This document shows positions 54,456-64,000 of a stretch of 64,000 nt of DNA, piece after piece (positions within the stretch are counted from its first letter, which is position 1; the number at the start of each line of letters is the position of its first letter). The position numbers and the translations under genes were made by a program. The stretch is from Neophaeococcomyces mojaviensis (Eukaryota; Ascomycota; Eurotiomycetes; Chaetothyriales), in the NCBI GenBank assembly GCA_030247915.1, contig JAPDRQ010000026.1, positions 1 to 64,000 on the forward strand. The letters are read 5' to 3'. The notes under the pieces were generated by a model. That model worked only from the letters and a program-made list of their open reading frames with translations, did not search any database and was not told the origin of the DNA.

Positions 54456-55120
54456 TTACGGTCCCAGTCCACAGTTCACTTGAGACACAACAATGGAATG
54501 TTCAACTCCATTGTTGAGTTTTGACCCGTTCATTGTAACTCTCAAGGCGGAGCCGTTGCTCGTGTCATGCTTTGTCCATTTTCTATCATCGCCGAAATAA
54601 TCTCTCTTGATATCGATAAGAACTCGGAGATGAACAAGCTTGGTCGCATTTTGATTTGACCAACACTTGAATCTGGAAATGAGACAGAAGCGTCCGTTAG
54701 CAGATGGCAATCCATCTACAATGTCAACACCACTAACATGTAATCTGGTAGCGTTGGACCTCTGGTTGGAGTAGACATTGACCTACGTGGCTTGCATCTG
54801 CACCAGTTTGATGGTACCGCCGCGGTACGAAAGGGACATGCTGCTATCTTCAGGCAATTTGCTTTTGATTTACCGCATGCATCACTGTCAAGGCTGAGGT
54901 TTGTTTCGTAATAGATGCGCAGGAAAAAGTCGCACGCCGAAACAGTGGCGTTCCTTCCGTTTACAGAACAGCCAGCGTTTGATGCGACATGATCTGCTTC
55001 AACATCCGCACTGCAAGTTGTGAACAATGTGTTTATTCCTTGCACAATACAGCTTGTTTCATGTCTCTCAAGAACACATCGAGAAGATTGCAGGCAGGTG
55101 CTTTGGTCTGAGAATAACAC
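54456..55120 (-). CDS. Possible spliced gene for a small cysteine-rich, glycosylated protein (5' end not found)
   Basis: Two adjoining minus-strand frames become one coding segment if a 71-nt GT-AG intron at 54786-54716 is removed (donor GTAGGT, acceptor ttgTAG). The joined stretch has about a dozen Cys, N-glycosylation motifs (NAT, NLS) and reads smoothly across the junction (NWCRCKPHGLPSANGRFC). It ends in SQVNCGLGP. The composition is that of a secreted fungal protein, but I did not find an initiating exon or signal peptide. The segment upstream of 55,120 is closed by a TAG that could itself be a splice acceptor. A 213-codon frame on the opposite strand overlaps it. I give no function; the coordinates are provisional. 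Confidence 0.35.
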
Positions 55121-56677
55121 TAGGCACCATCGAAATGTGACCTACGACCAGGAACAAGCGGTCGTCTTCGCGTCATTCCATCTTGTGGGTATGGGCCTGC
55201 TCGTTCTAGGCTGTAATGTGGGGAGGCACGAAGCCGAAGTCCGAAGCTCTCGTATGGCTCTTTCAACAGTGAATGTGACAACGATGGGCTTGCCCTCGGA
55301 TCAAGTTGTCACTGTGCATGTCACGGAGCTTGCGCGGTATGCGCGCTGGTTCGTCGAGGACACTGCGAGGTTAAGACTTTGGGCCGGTCATCGTAAGCCG
55401 CTGGTGCTTTGCTGGACAAGAAGTTTTGACCGCGTTAGACTGCGCGCAGCGATTGGGCGCAGGCGAGAGACAAGACGAAACAATGGAGAGAGGTTGAAAC
55501 GAGAGGCGGTCGATCACTTGCCAGTCATGCCGAGAAAAGTCGGTGTCAGCTTTTCCCCACATCTAGCGCTAAGCCTGTTCCTATCTGATGCAAAATGCCA
55601 AGGACACCTGCCACACGCTACCATTCGTCTTTGCCATTTCGCGCCATCTAGTTTTCGGTGACCCCTTGCTCCATTCTATCGACCATGTTTTTCAGCCTTG
55701 GCCATCAGTTGCCCTTTCACGTACTTCGCATTCCAGCTCAACACAACCTTTTTCTCAGGGGATACTGCCTGTGGATTCTCCCCGAAAAGCTTGTCTTAAG
55801 ACGATCGTATGCACTAAGCCTGGGCTCTTCCGACAATGTCGCACAGCCGTTCAGCCAATCCCTTCTCTTGTTTCCTCAGCTTTTCACGCGCCAAAGCTCC
55901 GTGTTGGTGTTTCCTAGGTTCTCGTCCGGTACCAATCAGATATCTCATTCAGCATTTTTGCTGAAGGCTGTCTGTGCTCCGACCACGCAACCGCAATATT
56001 CATTCTTCTGAGTGGCTGTTCATCTTCAGCATGGCGGAGTTTTGTAACAGACCACGGAGAGCTGCCTTGGATGAAGTGAACATGGCCGGCTATCGACGCC
56101 CGAGCAGAGAACCTTCTACCAATAGGACATCGTGTTTCAGAATCCCTTGCAACATTGTCTAGTTCAGGGTAAGTATCCAGCTTGACATAGGGGATTCCAG
56201 ATTCTGCTCACTGATCTTTGCAGAGCTCAAGTGCCTAGATATATCTGTCGCATGCCATGGCTGTCACTCCCTTCTGTCTCTCAAGTTCATTGACGATACT
56301 ACTGACCAAACTGATCGAACCAGGCTAGTTCCTGTTCCCTTCCTTTTCATTGTTGACTTCTGCAACCACGTCGTGCCTGTGGCAGACTGTTTCATTCCCT
56401 TAACGAGCTCCTTCTGGAAAAGAGTTCATTGCTTCCAAGTCAACGACCATTCCCTTACCTAAGGGCTGTCTTTCCTCTCTGCATACATACACACAACTAC
56501 TGTGTATACAATCCAACCGATCACATTCTAAAGAAAGCTCGCAAGCAAACCTCAGCTTCTTAGCTCAACCAAAAGCAGACTCTCCAACAGATCTCTACCA
56601 AGATATACTTCGCTGGTTCGAAGTTTCAACAACGATCTCTTTCAGTCATAGTCAACACGAACTACAAATTCACCAAA
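55121..56677. other. Upstream region of the LPMO gene
   Basis: The last 1 kb is rich in CT tracts (for example around 56,330-56,480 and 56,540-56,660), typical of promoter and 5' leader of strongly expressed fungal genes. A plus-strand frame at 55,020-55,661 has an Arg-rich, domain-free translation and is probably not coding. Confidence 0.45.
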
Positions 56678-57997
56678 ATGCAGCTCACATCGAAGATCAC
56701 AGCTACATTGGTTGCATTGGCCTCGGCCGCTAATGCTCACATGATCATGAAAACACCTACTCCATTCAACACCCCTGATAGCTCTCCAATTCTTACGGAT
56801 GGCTCTAACTTTCCATGCAAGATCGCTGGCGGATCTGGTGATGTCAAGTCAGGGCCAGCAAACGTGATGACTGTTGGCCAAACAAACTCTCTGTCATTTA
56901 CTGGCGGTGCTACTCATGGAGGCGGATCGTGTCAAGTGAGCATGGCAAAGGGCACATCCGTCAATCAGAACACCAAATGGATGGTTATCTATTCCATTGA
57001 AGGCAACTGCCCTATTGAAGGCTCTACAAATCTCTCCGGCGACCCGAACGATAGCGGCTCCATGAAGTTTGATTTTGCCGTTCCTGATCATCCAGATCTC
57101 CCGGCGGGCGATTATACGTTGGCTTGGACCTGGAACAACAAGATTGGCAACCGAGAGTTTTATATGAATTGTGCCTACGTCCAGCTTCAAGGTGCGAAGA
57201 AGAAGCGATATGAGCCATCCAGGCCAGTTAAGAAGGACCAGACTCCACTTCCCGACATGTTCGTTGCCAACATTCCACAAGGCAATGGCTGCACAGTCGC
57301 TGAGACAACTGATGTTCTTTACCCAAATCCTGGTGATCCATCGCGTGTCATCAAGGGTACTACCGGCGGTCCTTACAACTTCCAGCCCCCGTCAGGCAAC
57401 TGCGGCGCTGCAGCTAACAATGCTGCTCCTGCGTCAAGTGCTGCTGCCTCACCTGCTGCCTCATCTGCAGCTGCGGCAACAAGTTCGGTTGCCACAAACG
57501 CTGTCTCTCCTGTCTCGAGCGCTAGGGCGAGCGCTGCTGCTTCCGGCAGTCGCACTGCAAACCCGGGCATTTTTGCTACTGTAGCTACATCTGGTGCCGC
57601 CTCACAAGCTACGTCTGGTGCCGTCTCACAGGCTACTTCTGCAGCTGCATCTCAGACTACAGCTGCAGTTGTTACTTCCGCAGTTGTAACTTCGGCGACC
57701 AAGGCCAGTTCTGCCGCTGTAGCTACTGGCACTGGCACCGGCTCGACAACACTCACTGGCTCACAATCCGGTCCTTGCACGAATGAAGGTGCCTGGGCTT
57801 GCAGTGCAGACGGCAAAGCATTCCAACGCTGCGCTTCTGGTGAATGGTCAGTTGCTATGCCAATGGCCGCAGGCATGACCTGCACCCCAGGTATCTCTGC
57901 CAACTTTGCCTACAATGTCTCAGGTGGAGTCAAGCGTGATATCCGCTCTCATATCTCTCGCCGTCGACACAGCCTTCAAGGCGTAGCTCTTTCATGA
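56678..57997 (+). CDS. AA11 lytic polysaccharide monooxygenase with C-terminal X278-like module
   Basis: 439 residues, one exon, ATG at 56678 (context accaaaATGc). A 20-residue signal peptide (ending ASAANA) exposes His21 as the N terminus after cleavage, the first half of the copper histidine brace. His80 (GGATHGGGSC) is the second and Tyr162 (REFYMNC) the axial residue. HMIMKTPTPF and the Cys47 pairing region fit AA11, the chitin-oxidising family. A long Ala/Ser/Thr linker (about 250-360, likely O-glycosylated) leads to a Cys-rich module (CTNEGAWACSADGKAFQRC, then GEWSVAMPMAAGMTC) that matches the X278 chitin-binding-like module. The final 30 residues are basic (RRRHS). Secreted; probably acts on chitin, in its own wall or externally. 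Confidence 0.92.
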   Translation: MQLTSKITATLVALASAANAHMIMKTPTPFNTPDSSPILTDGSNFPCKIAGGSGDVKSGPANVMTVGQTNSLSFTGGATHGGGSCQVSMAKGTSVNQNTKWMVIYSIEGNCPIEGSTNLSGDPNDSGSMKFDFAVPDHPDLPAGDYTLAWTWNNKIGNREFYMNCAYVQLQGAKKKRYEPSRPVKKDQTPLPDMFVANIPQGNGCTVAETTDVLYPNPGDPSRVIKGTTGGPYNFQPPSGNCGAAANNAAPASSAAASPAASSAAAATSSVATNAVSPVSSARASAAASGSRTANPGIFATVATSGAASQATSGAVSQATSAAASQTTAAVVTSAVVTSATKASSAAVATGTGTGSTTLTGSQSGPCTNEGAWACSADGKAFQRCASGEWSVAMPMAAGMTCTPGISANFAYNVSGGVKRDIRSHISRRRHSLQGVALS

Positions 57998-59164
57998 GCA
58001 CCACTCTCGTTTTGTTTTTGTTGCATACTTTAGCGGAGAAACAGGAAAATGATAAGATTAGGCTGCTTAGAGCTTGGTCTTAAAGTGCACAGGAGGGCAT
58101 TTGTGTGGTTTTTATATACCCCAGAATATCTTTACTAGATTCGTTCATTTATCAACTTATTTAACAATCCCTCTCTCCATAAATGCGCCTTGAGACGATT
58201 TCGGAATTATTAGGGCTGAACACTCGTTTATTGAAGTACGCGTCAACGCCTTGTATCACCTACGTGAAGGACGCAATGACGAAGCAGCAGGTTACGATTC
58301 TCGTATTGGACTTGATTTTCCATGTATGCTGTTTACAGCCGGTGCTACGATACTTCAAGGCCAATTTTGTGGTAGTCTGTTCTTGATGTGGCACATTCTA
58401 AAGATATGGACTTTCAGTAACTTTCCACGTTATTCCAGCAAAGCGTGAACCAAGCACAAATCATGGTCAATTAAAGTTCACTTACCATACAAACACAAAA
58501 GTCTTTGTGCACGCGATCTAAGAAATCAATAATGTTGTAGTTGCAAGACGCTGTAATATACAAAAAATCTCAAACTTTCGATTATCGTTGAGAAAGGTGT
58601 GTGGTAGACCAAAACGTTCCAATAAGCATGAACCTTCACCAAAAACTGTTTCAAACCACACCAAGTGGGTCAATTTCTAAACCCAATGAGTACAAAATTA
58701 TATCAGCAGTTCCTGACACTCACAGCTCATCGAAAGTCACTCAATATCTCAATCGCTTGCTCGATCTGAAGACCGAAAACATGTCGAAACATGGCTTGAT
58801 CGCCACAAAACTATGGAGCACAGTGCCGCATGACTCTGCCTTGCAACCATGGCGCTCTATTCTCACATGAAACATTAAACGCCCAATCAGTATGCGATAC
58901 AGGTCTGCAATATGGATCTGGACACACCCCATAACCTTGTGGCCACCGTGAGCCGCCGATTTGTTTGGCGCCTCTCAGAAACGTCCAAATGTTTCTTGAG
59001 GGCATTGATATCAGACTTTGGTCTTCTGCAAATTTTGACCTGGAGATTTCAGTATCAGCTCGCAAGCTGGCTCTGCTTTACCCTTTTTTGGTACTGCACA
59101 AGTAGCGCACAGGAGAGGAGAATTCGAAGTGACGATCAACATCCTTTTCGACCAAACTACATCA
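57998..59164. other. Intergenic region, about 1.2 kb
   Basis: AT-rich in 58,130-58,560. Only short unconvincing frames are present. It holds the LPMO terminator and the promoter of the DUF3433 gene. Confidence 0.45.
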
Positions 59165-62100
59165 ATGTCAATGACATTGATTACAAACTCCTCACCGGAG
59201 ACTCCATGCATCGATAAAGCCACCGAGTTCGGCTCCCCCAAAGCAAGATGGTGGTATCCGTTCTCATTCCAGAAGTCAGCACTTTGCGTCAGTGTCATCA
59301 GCGTATCGATACTCCTCGGGATTGTCATCTTGTCGCAATGTGCGGCAAGTAGTGATCGAGCTGTCTTGGTTGCAAAGAATGCTGAAGGACTGTCAAATGG
59401 TCAAGTTTTTCTCTTCAAATACCTGCCTACAATCCTTGTTGTCCTGTTCGCAATGTGGATTTCTGTCTTCGACCTTGACATTAGACGGTTGGAGCCGTGG
59501 TATCATTTGTCACTGAAAAGTAGTTCGAGGCGGGCTTCGCTGCTTTGTCGCTACGACACGGATTTCGTCCTTTCAGTTCTTTATAAGTCACTGCAACGCA
59601 GGTAAGTAGACAATCACTAAGAACGCTCTCGCTTATGCTGACTACAGTCTTGCAGACATTTCGTGGTCCTGGTTTCTTCGATACTGCTGATTTTGACGAC
59701 CATAGTCATTCCCGCCGTCCAAAGCTCGATGTTCTTGTCCAAAAAGCAAATCCAGTCACGGACTACCTCAAGCAGCATATCGGCGCCATTGGTTAGCACT
59801 TCAATTCAAACACAAGCTATGTCCTACAATTTTTTGGGCACAGCGTATTCTATGTGCTGGCTTAACCAACAGCCTCCTGCGTTCACCAGCAGAAACTACG
59901 CTGTGGCCCCTTTCTCGTATTCGCTCGCTCCACAAGATACTGTCGATACGACAATAAAGGCCGCCACAACACGATACTGGTCCGAATTGAAATGTTGGAA
60001 GCCCGCTTCTGTGGTTGTTCAAATGAATGCGAGCAAATCTTTTGGCGGAGACGGACTAACTGTTTCATTCAACGATGGACGAGGCTGCTCTGCAACGGAC
60101 ATTTTGCTCATTGATGCCTCAGTCTCCTACACCTACCCAGCGCAGTACGAGGCTTACTACTTTGCAGCTGCGTCCCAAGGTTATGCGACCCCAGGCCTGT
60201 CGCTTGGAATGCTTTGTCCGCAATTTCCACATATGTTCCTTGCAATTTGGAAGTTAACTGGTATGGAAATGCCGGATTTTGAACCTGGAGGCAATGCTAC
60301 AGCAGTCTTCTGCGAGCCACAGTACTACATGGAGCCTGTAACAGCGACTGTCATCACAAGCAACAATTCGATTGTGGAACACGAGCCAATAGGTCCAAAA
60401 ACAGTGATGTCAGAAGAGATGTTCAACAGCACACACTTTGAGTACCTTTTAGCCCTCGGTCAACCTCCAGGCGCGGACAGGCTCAAAGATGCTGATATCG
60501 GAGAAAACTCGGTGATATTACAAACCACACGACTCAAGAATGCCAGCATAAGCGCACCTACAGCGTATAGTATGAATACGATGATTGGGTACGTATTAGG
60601 CGTGTCTCAGCTTCCAGGACAACAATATCTCGATTTTGAGGTTTTACAGACCACCTACATGCAGGCTCACCAGCTGCTGTTCGCACTCGCGATGACTCAC
60701 AACTTTGGGGAAGAGCTAGGGACGACTCAACCAGCAGTCCTGGGCAGCGTGAGAGAAGTTGTGACGCTAGTTCCAGCTTTTGCTTTTGTTACAGAGTCCT
60801 TGCTGGCTCTCGTCATGGCACTTTGCATCTATATGCTATGGCGTGTGCCACGACGCACTCTGCACCTTCGTCGTGATCCAGATTCACTCACGCAGATCAT
60901 GGTTCTGGCGCGAGAACTCAGCATCCAGAAAACATTTGCACGCCTCAGTACTGCAACCGACCATGAACTTAATTCTAGCTTGACCGACAAAACCTTCCAC
61001 TTACAAACAGACGACGATAACTTGCCACTATTGATGGAGGATGATAGCCATGATTCTGCGCATCTCAAGGACGATCCGACCGACTTTGAATCAACAGTGT
61101 ATTCACATCAAAAACACCTACCTGAGATGTCATGGATAGCTTCTGGGTTTGCTGCACTGGCAATTGGAATATGCATCGCTATTTTCGGTGCTCTGGAAGT
61201 ATTCTCAAGTAAGCAAAACGGACTAAAAGTGCCTCAGACTAGCGACTTCGTGGTCCAAATGCTCTTAGGTTTCCTGCCCACTGCATTTGCCACACTTGTT
61301 GGAGCATACTTGAGTCTGCTCTGCAGAACTTACTCCTTCATCCAACCCATGCAAGATCTTAAAAAGGGGAACGCCCTATCATCTCATACTCTTCACGTCA
61401 ACTACACCTCAATACCGCCGCCCCTCATCTTCTTGAAAGCTTTTCGAATCGGCCACTACATTCTAGGCGCATTGAGCCTTACCGCTCTTCTATCGAATGT
61501 GCTCACAGTTACTTTGGCAGGAACGTTGTTTCGAGAAGATATAGCGCAAACAATGAAAACCACACTACAGCTGGTTTACCAACCTTTCGTTCTCACACAG
61601 CTGTCGAATGACAACACAGTCTCCAGCGCATATGTAGACGCTCTGTATCCTGTCTTAGCCAACGCAACTGGGCAAACAGATCTGCCAACCTGGACAACCA
61701 CCGAGTATGGCTACTTGCCAGTTGAGCACGTTCATGAAGCAAACAGCCCCCCAATCTCAGAGTTTCGGTATGAAAGTATAGGATACGGCGCCGATTTCGA
61801 ATGCGTTGATCTCCTTGGTAAATCCCCTGGCATAGCCACCACGCTCGATTTTCACGATCAGGGACAAACTTTCAGACTGTTCACGAACTTCACATCAACA
61901 ACGGACAGCAGTATATGCCAATGCTCATTAACTCACGACGACTATCATGTCAATTTCAACGGCCAGGCGCAAGGTCTGGCTGTGATTGGTGGCTCTCTGA
62001 CATCTTCGATCTCCTCATTCGAGATAGTCAGGAATTTTGACTCCCAATACTCATCCTACAAGAGTAAGCTGTATCCTGATATTCAAACCGAGTGCGATTT

Positions 62101-63007
62101 CTGTCAAGATCGGATAGTTCATGGCTGGGTGCGAGGCCGTCTGGTTCCAACCGATCTCAGACCCTCGGCAAACCTGACCGCTACTGGACGTTTCGAGTAC
62201 AATGCCACAATCATATCATGCAAGCCCCGGCTGAAGACTCAGATGTCGCTCTTGCGCGTGGAGTCTTCCGGTCAAGTTATTGCCGCACAAGATATCGGGC
62301 CTCCAAATTATGACATTCCTGCGTCAGTCAACCTCTCAGCAACTTTCAACACATCTGTAGCAGCGTTGACTGGTAGTCGTGCGAACCGAACCTGGCACAC
62401 TGACAGTGTCGCCCGCGACTATTCCAACTATCTTTTCAAGAAGCTACTTGGCAACAACAACTTACTTGATTCAACGGTACCCACTCCATCGTTCGAAAAT
62501 GCAAGCGCAGTCGTCTCCGATGCCCTGAGCCGACTGTTCGCAGCTCAACTGTTCATCGACCGTACCAGGCTACAGCCAACAAGTGCCACCGCCACTTCAA
62601 ATTCATCTTTGAGTTCAGCTTCAACAAACACTACAAACGCCGACACCACCACCACCCCTGGCCTTGCAACATACCAAACCCACCGTATCTTCCTCTCCCG
62701 ACCCATGCTCATAATTTCCCTCACAATTCTCACCCTCGATCTCCTCGTGATCATCATTTTCCGCCTGACCTTACCCGCCCCGTTCCTCCCACGCATGCCA
62801 TTCACCATCGCATCTCAAATCGCATTTTTCGCGGGCTCGCATGCCACTCAAGATGTCGTGGCAGCTGGTGGAGATGTGAGAGAGTTGAACAAGAGGGGTT
62901 ACAGATACGGGTATGGCAGATATCTCGGGGCGGATGGAGAAATACGCGTGGGGATCGAGAGGGAAGGGTACATAGACAGGTCAAGCGAGAAACGACGTAA
63001 AGGATAG
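59165..63007 (+). CDS. Large multi-span membrane protein of the DUF3433 family
   Basis: Two exons, 59165-59601 and 59656-63007, with a 54-nt intron joining LQR to HFVVLVSS, giving 1262 residues. The first ATG in frame is at 59165. Two similar blocks are visible: an early one (YPFSFQKSALCVSVISVSIL, then LPTILVVLFAMWISVFDLD, RRLEPWYHLS) and a later one (SGFAALAIGICIAIF, then LLGFLPTAFATLVGAYLSLL, IQPMQDL). Each is followed by a helix pair and then a large extracytoplasmic domain with many N-glycosylation sites (NAS, NSS, NAT). A final helix (LIISLTILTLDLLVIIIFRL) precedes a basic tail. This is the repeated DUF3433 architecture common in filamentous ascomycetes; function is unknown, plasma membrane likely. 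Confidence 0.85.
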
Positions 63008-63200
63008 TTATTTGCATTGAGATACCGAGCAGGGGTAGTAGTTATGAGCGATGTGACGCAATTACGAAAGACCAGATATGTTAGAGTTAAGTGGATCCCT
63101 GGTCTAAAGCACCACGGGTGTAAGGCACCAGATTTTCAACCCGCAGCCGCAGCAGTTGACCAACCTTTCCAGTGCTAGTATTCCACCACAGCTCATCGCA
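63008..63200. other. Left flank of the pogo-type transposon
   Basis: This should contain the left terminal inverted repeat of the element that begins in this window. The segment after the TA near 63,088 (agtggatccctggtctaaag) is a candidate end, but the right end is outside the window and the boundary is unverified. Confidence 0.3.
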
Positions 63201-64000
63201 ATGCCTTCAGATCACGATATTAGGGTGTCGCAGGCCGTCGATGCCTTCCAGGCACGCCAATATACCAGTATTCGAAAATGCGCAGAGGCATTTGCCATTG
63301 GTCATACCACATTGAGCCGCCGTTTACGAGGTCGACAGTCTCGACGCACTGCGCGCGCCCAACAACAGCTATTGTCCCCGGACCAAGAAAGAGAGCTCGT
63401 GCAATGGATACTGCGATCAGAGGCAGGTGGAAATGCTGTCAATCATGCGCAGCTTCGAGAGGTGGTCCTTCTTATCCTGAGGATCACAAATGGCCCTGCT
63501 ACGGTTGGAAAAGACTGGATATATCGGTTTATTGGTCGTCACCCTGAGATCAAGACTAAGATAGGCCAGAAGCTCGATCATGAGAGAGCCCAGGCATCTA
63601 CAATTGATAATCTTCAACCCTTCTTTACGCGATTGCAGTCCCTTGTATCGCAGTACAACGTGGTGTGCCAGGATATATGGAATATGGACGAAACAGGTAT
63701 CGCCCTTGGTGTCTGTACTAATCAAACCGTGATTGGGACGTCCTCTACCTCCAGATCATACGTTCAACGGCCTGAAAATCGTGAGTGGGTGTCTATTATC
63801 GAGTCAATCAACGCGGTGGGTCGAAAGATACGTAATGTCGTTATTTTCAAAGGAAAGAGTCTTTAAACAACGTGGTTTACGATTAACGGTATACCAGACG
63901 CTCTCTATACCATCTCTAATAAGGGCTGGACCACGAACGAGATTGGATTGCATTGGCTAAAGGAGGTATTCCTTCCAGAAACGTCCAACGGTCGATATCG
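63201..64000 (+). pseudogene. Pogo/Fot1-type (DDE_1) transposase with premature stop, truncated by window end
   Basis: From ATG 63201 the frame runs 221 residues to a TAA at 63864-63866, then continues in the same frame to the window end with recognisable transposase sequence (TTWFTINGIPDALYTISNKG, then WTTNEIGLHWLKEVFLP). The N-terminal 45 residues are a pipsqueak-type helix-turn-helix (AVDAFQARQYTSIRKCAEAF), followed by a CENP-B-like HTH (LSPDQERELVQWIL, DWIYRFIGRHPEI). The start of the DDE domain is WNMDETGIALG with the first catalytic Asp. The stop stands where related elements have Gln (KGKSLQTTW-type context), which a C-to-T change in CAA would produce. The remainder of the element is outside the window. 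Confidence 0.85.

Noticed and set aside
55020..55661. Plus-strand 213-codon ATG frame
   Set aside because: The translation is Arg/Val/Leu-rich with no domain and overlaps a more protein-like minus-strand segment; probably chance.

Overview
The window reads as euchromatic nuclear DNA of a filamentous ascomycete (Pezizomycotina, perhaps a dothideomycete). Genes are compact, lie on both strands, and have short introns (mostly about 50-110 nt, with GTAAGT-like donors and CTAAC/CTGAC branch points). The gene families are typical of such fungi: Zn2Cys6 regulators, DUF4048, DUF3433, an AA11 LPMO with X278 module, GH76/Dfg5, RTA1 and a fungal TRK channel. The class-level placement is inference. I recognised no tRNA, rRNA, CRISPR array or origin by eye.

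Layout. 0.2-5.7 kb: a phytanoyl-CoA dioxygenase convergent with a zinc alcohol dehydrogenase, then a mitochondrial-looking periplasmic-binding-protein-like protein and a PQ-loop membrane protein. 8-12.2 kb: two convergent regulator genes, one with only a Zn2Cys6 DNA-binding domain plus Gln/Asn tracts, the other with only a fungal_trans (middle homology) domain. 12.9-14.3 kb: a complete Tc1/mariner element with TIRs and flanking TA. 14.4-21.2 kb: a TRK potassium transporter, a SnoaL-like protein and an RmlD/MAT2B-type reductase. 22-29.4 kb: a full-length Zn2Cys6 regulator, a cyclase-family hydrolase and an 805-residue Fum8-like alpha-oxoamine synthase that carries a second, catalytically dead copy of its own domain. 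31-40 kb: a membrane-anchored aspartic-protease-like protein without the normal catalytic motifs, an orphan two-exon gene, and a germinal-centre (STE20-like) kinase. 41-52 kb: DUF4048 protein, GPI-anchored GH76 mannosidase, an RTA1-like pseudogene, APC/C subunit Apc15/Mnd2, SNARE Bet1 and an AKR7-type aldo/keto reductase. 52-64 kb: a gene-poor 4.5 kb stretch with a possible cysteine-rich gene, an AA11 LPMO, a large DUF3433 membrane protein, and the start of a pogo-type transposon with a premature stop, cut by the window end.

How the genes relate. Cell-wall and cell-surface functions recur (GH76, LPMO, protease-like receptor, TRK), and housekeeping genes (kinase, Apc15, Bet1) sit between them. 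The 22-29 kb block (regulator, reductase, cyclase, oxoamine synthase) could be a small metabolic cluster, but no polyketide synthase or NRPS is present, so this remains a hypothesis. Splice sites were placed by eye; every spliced model was checked to have a coding length divisible by three.
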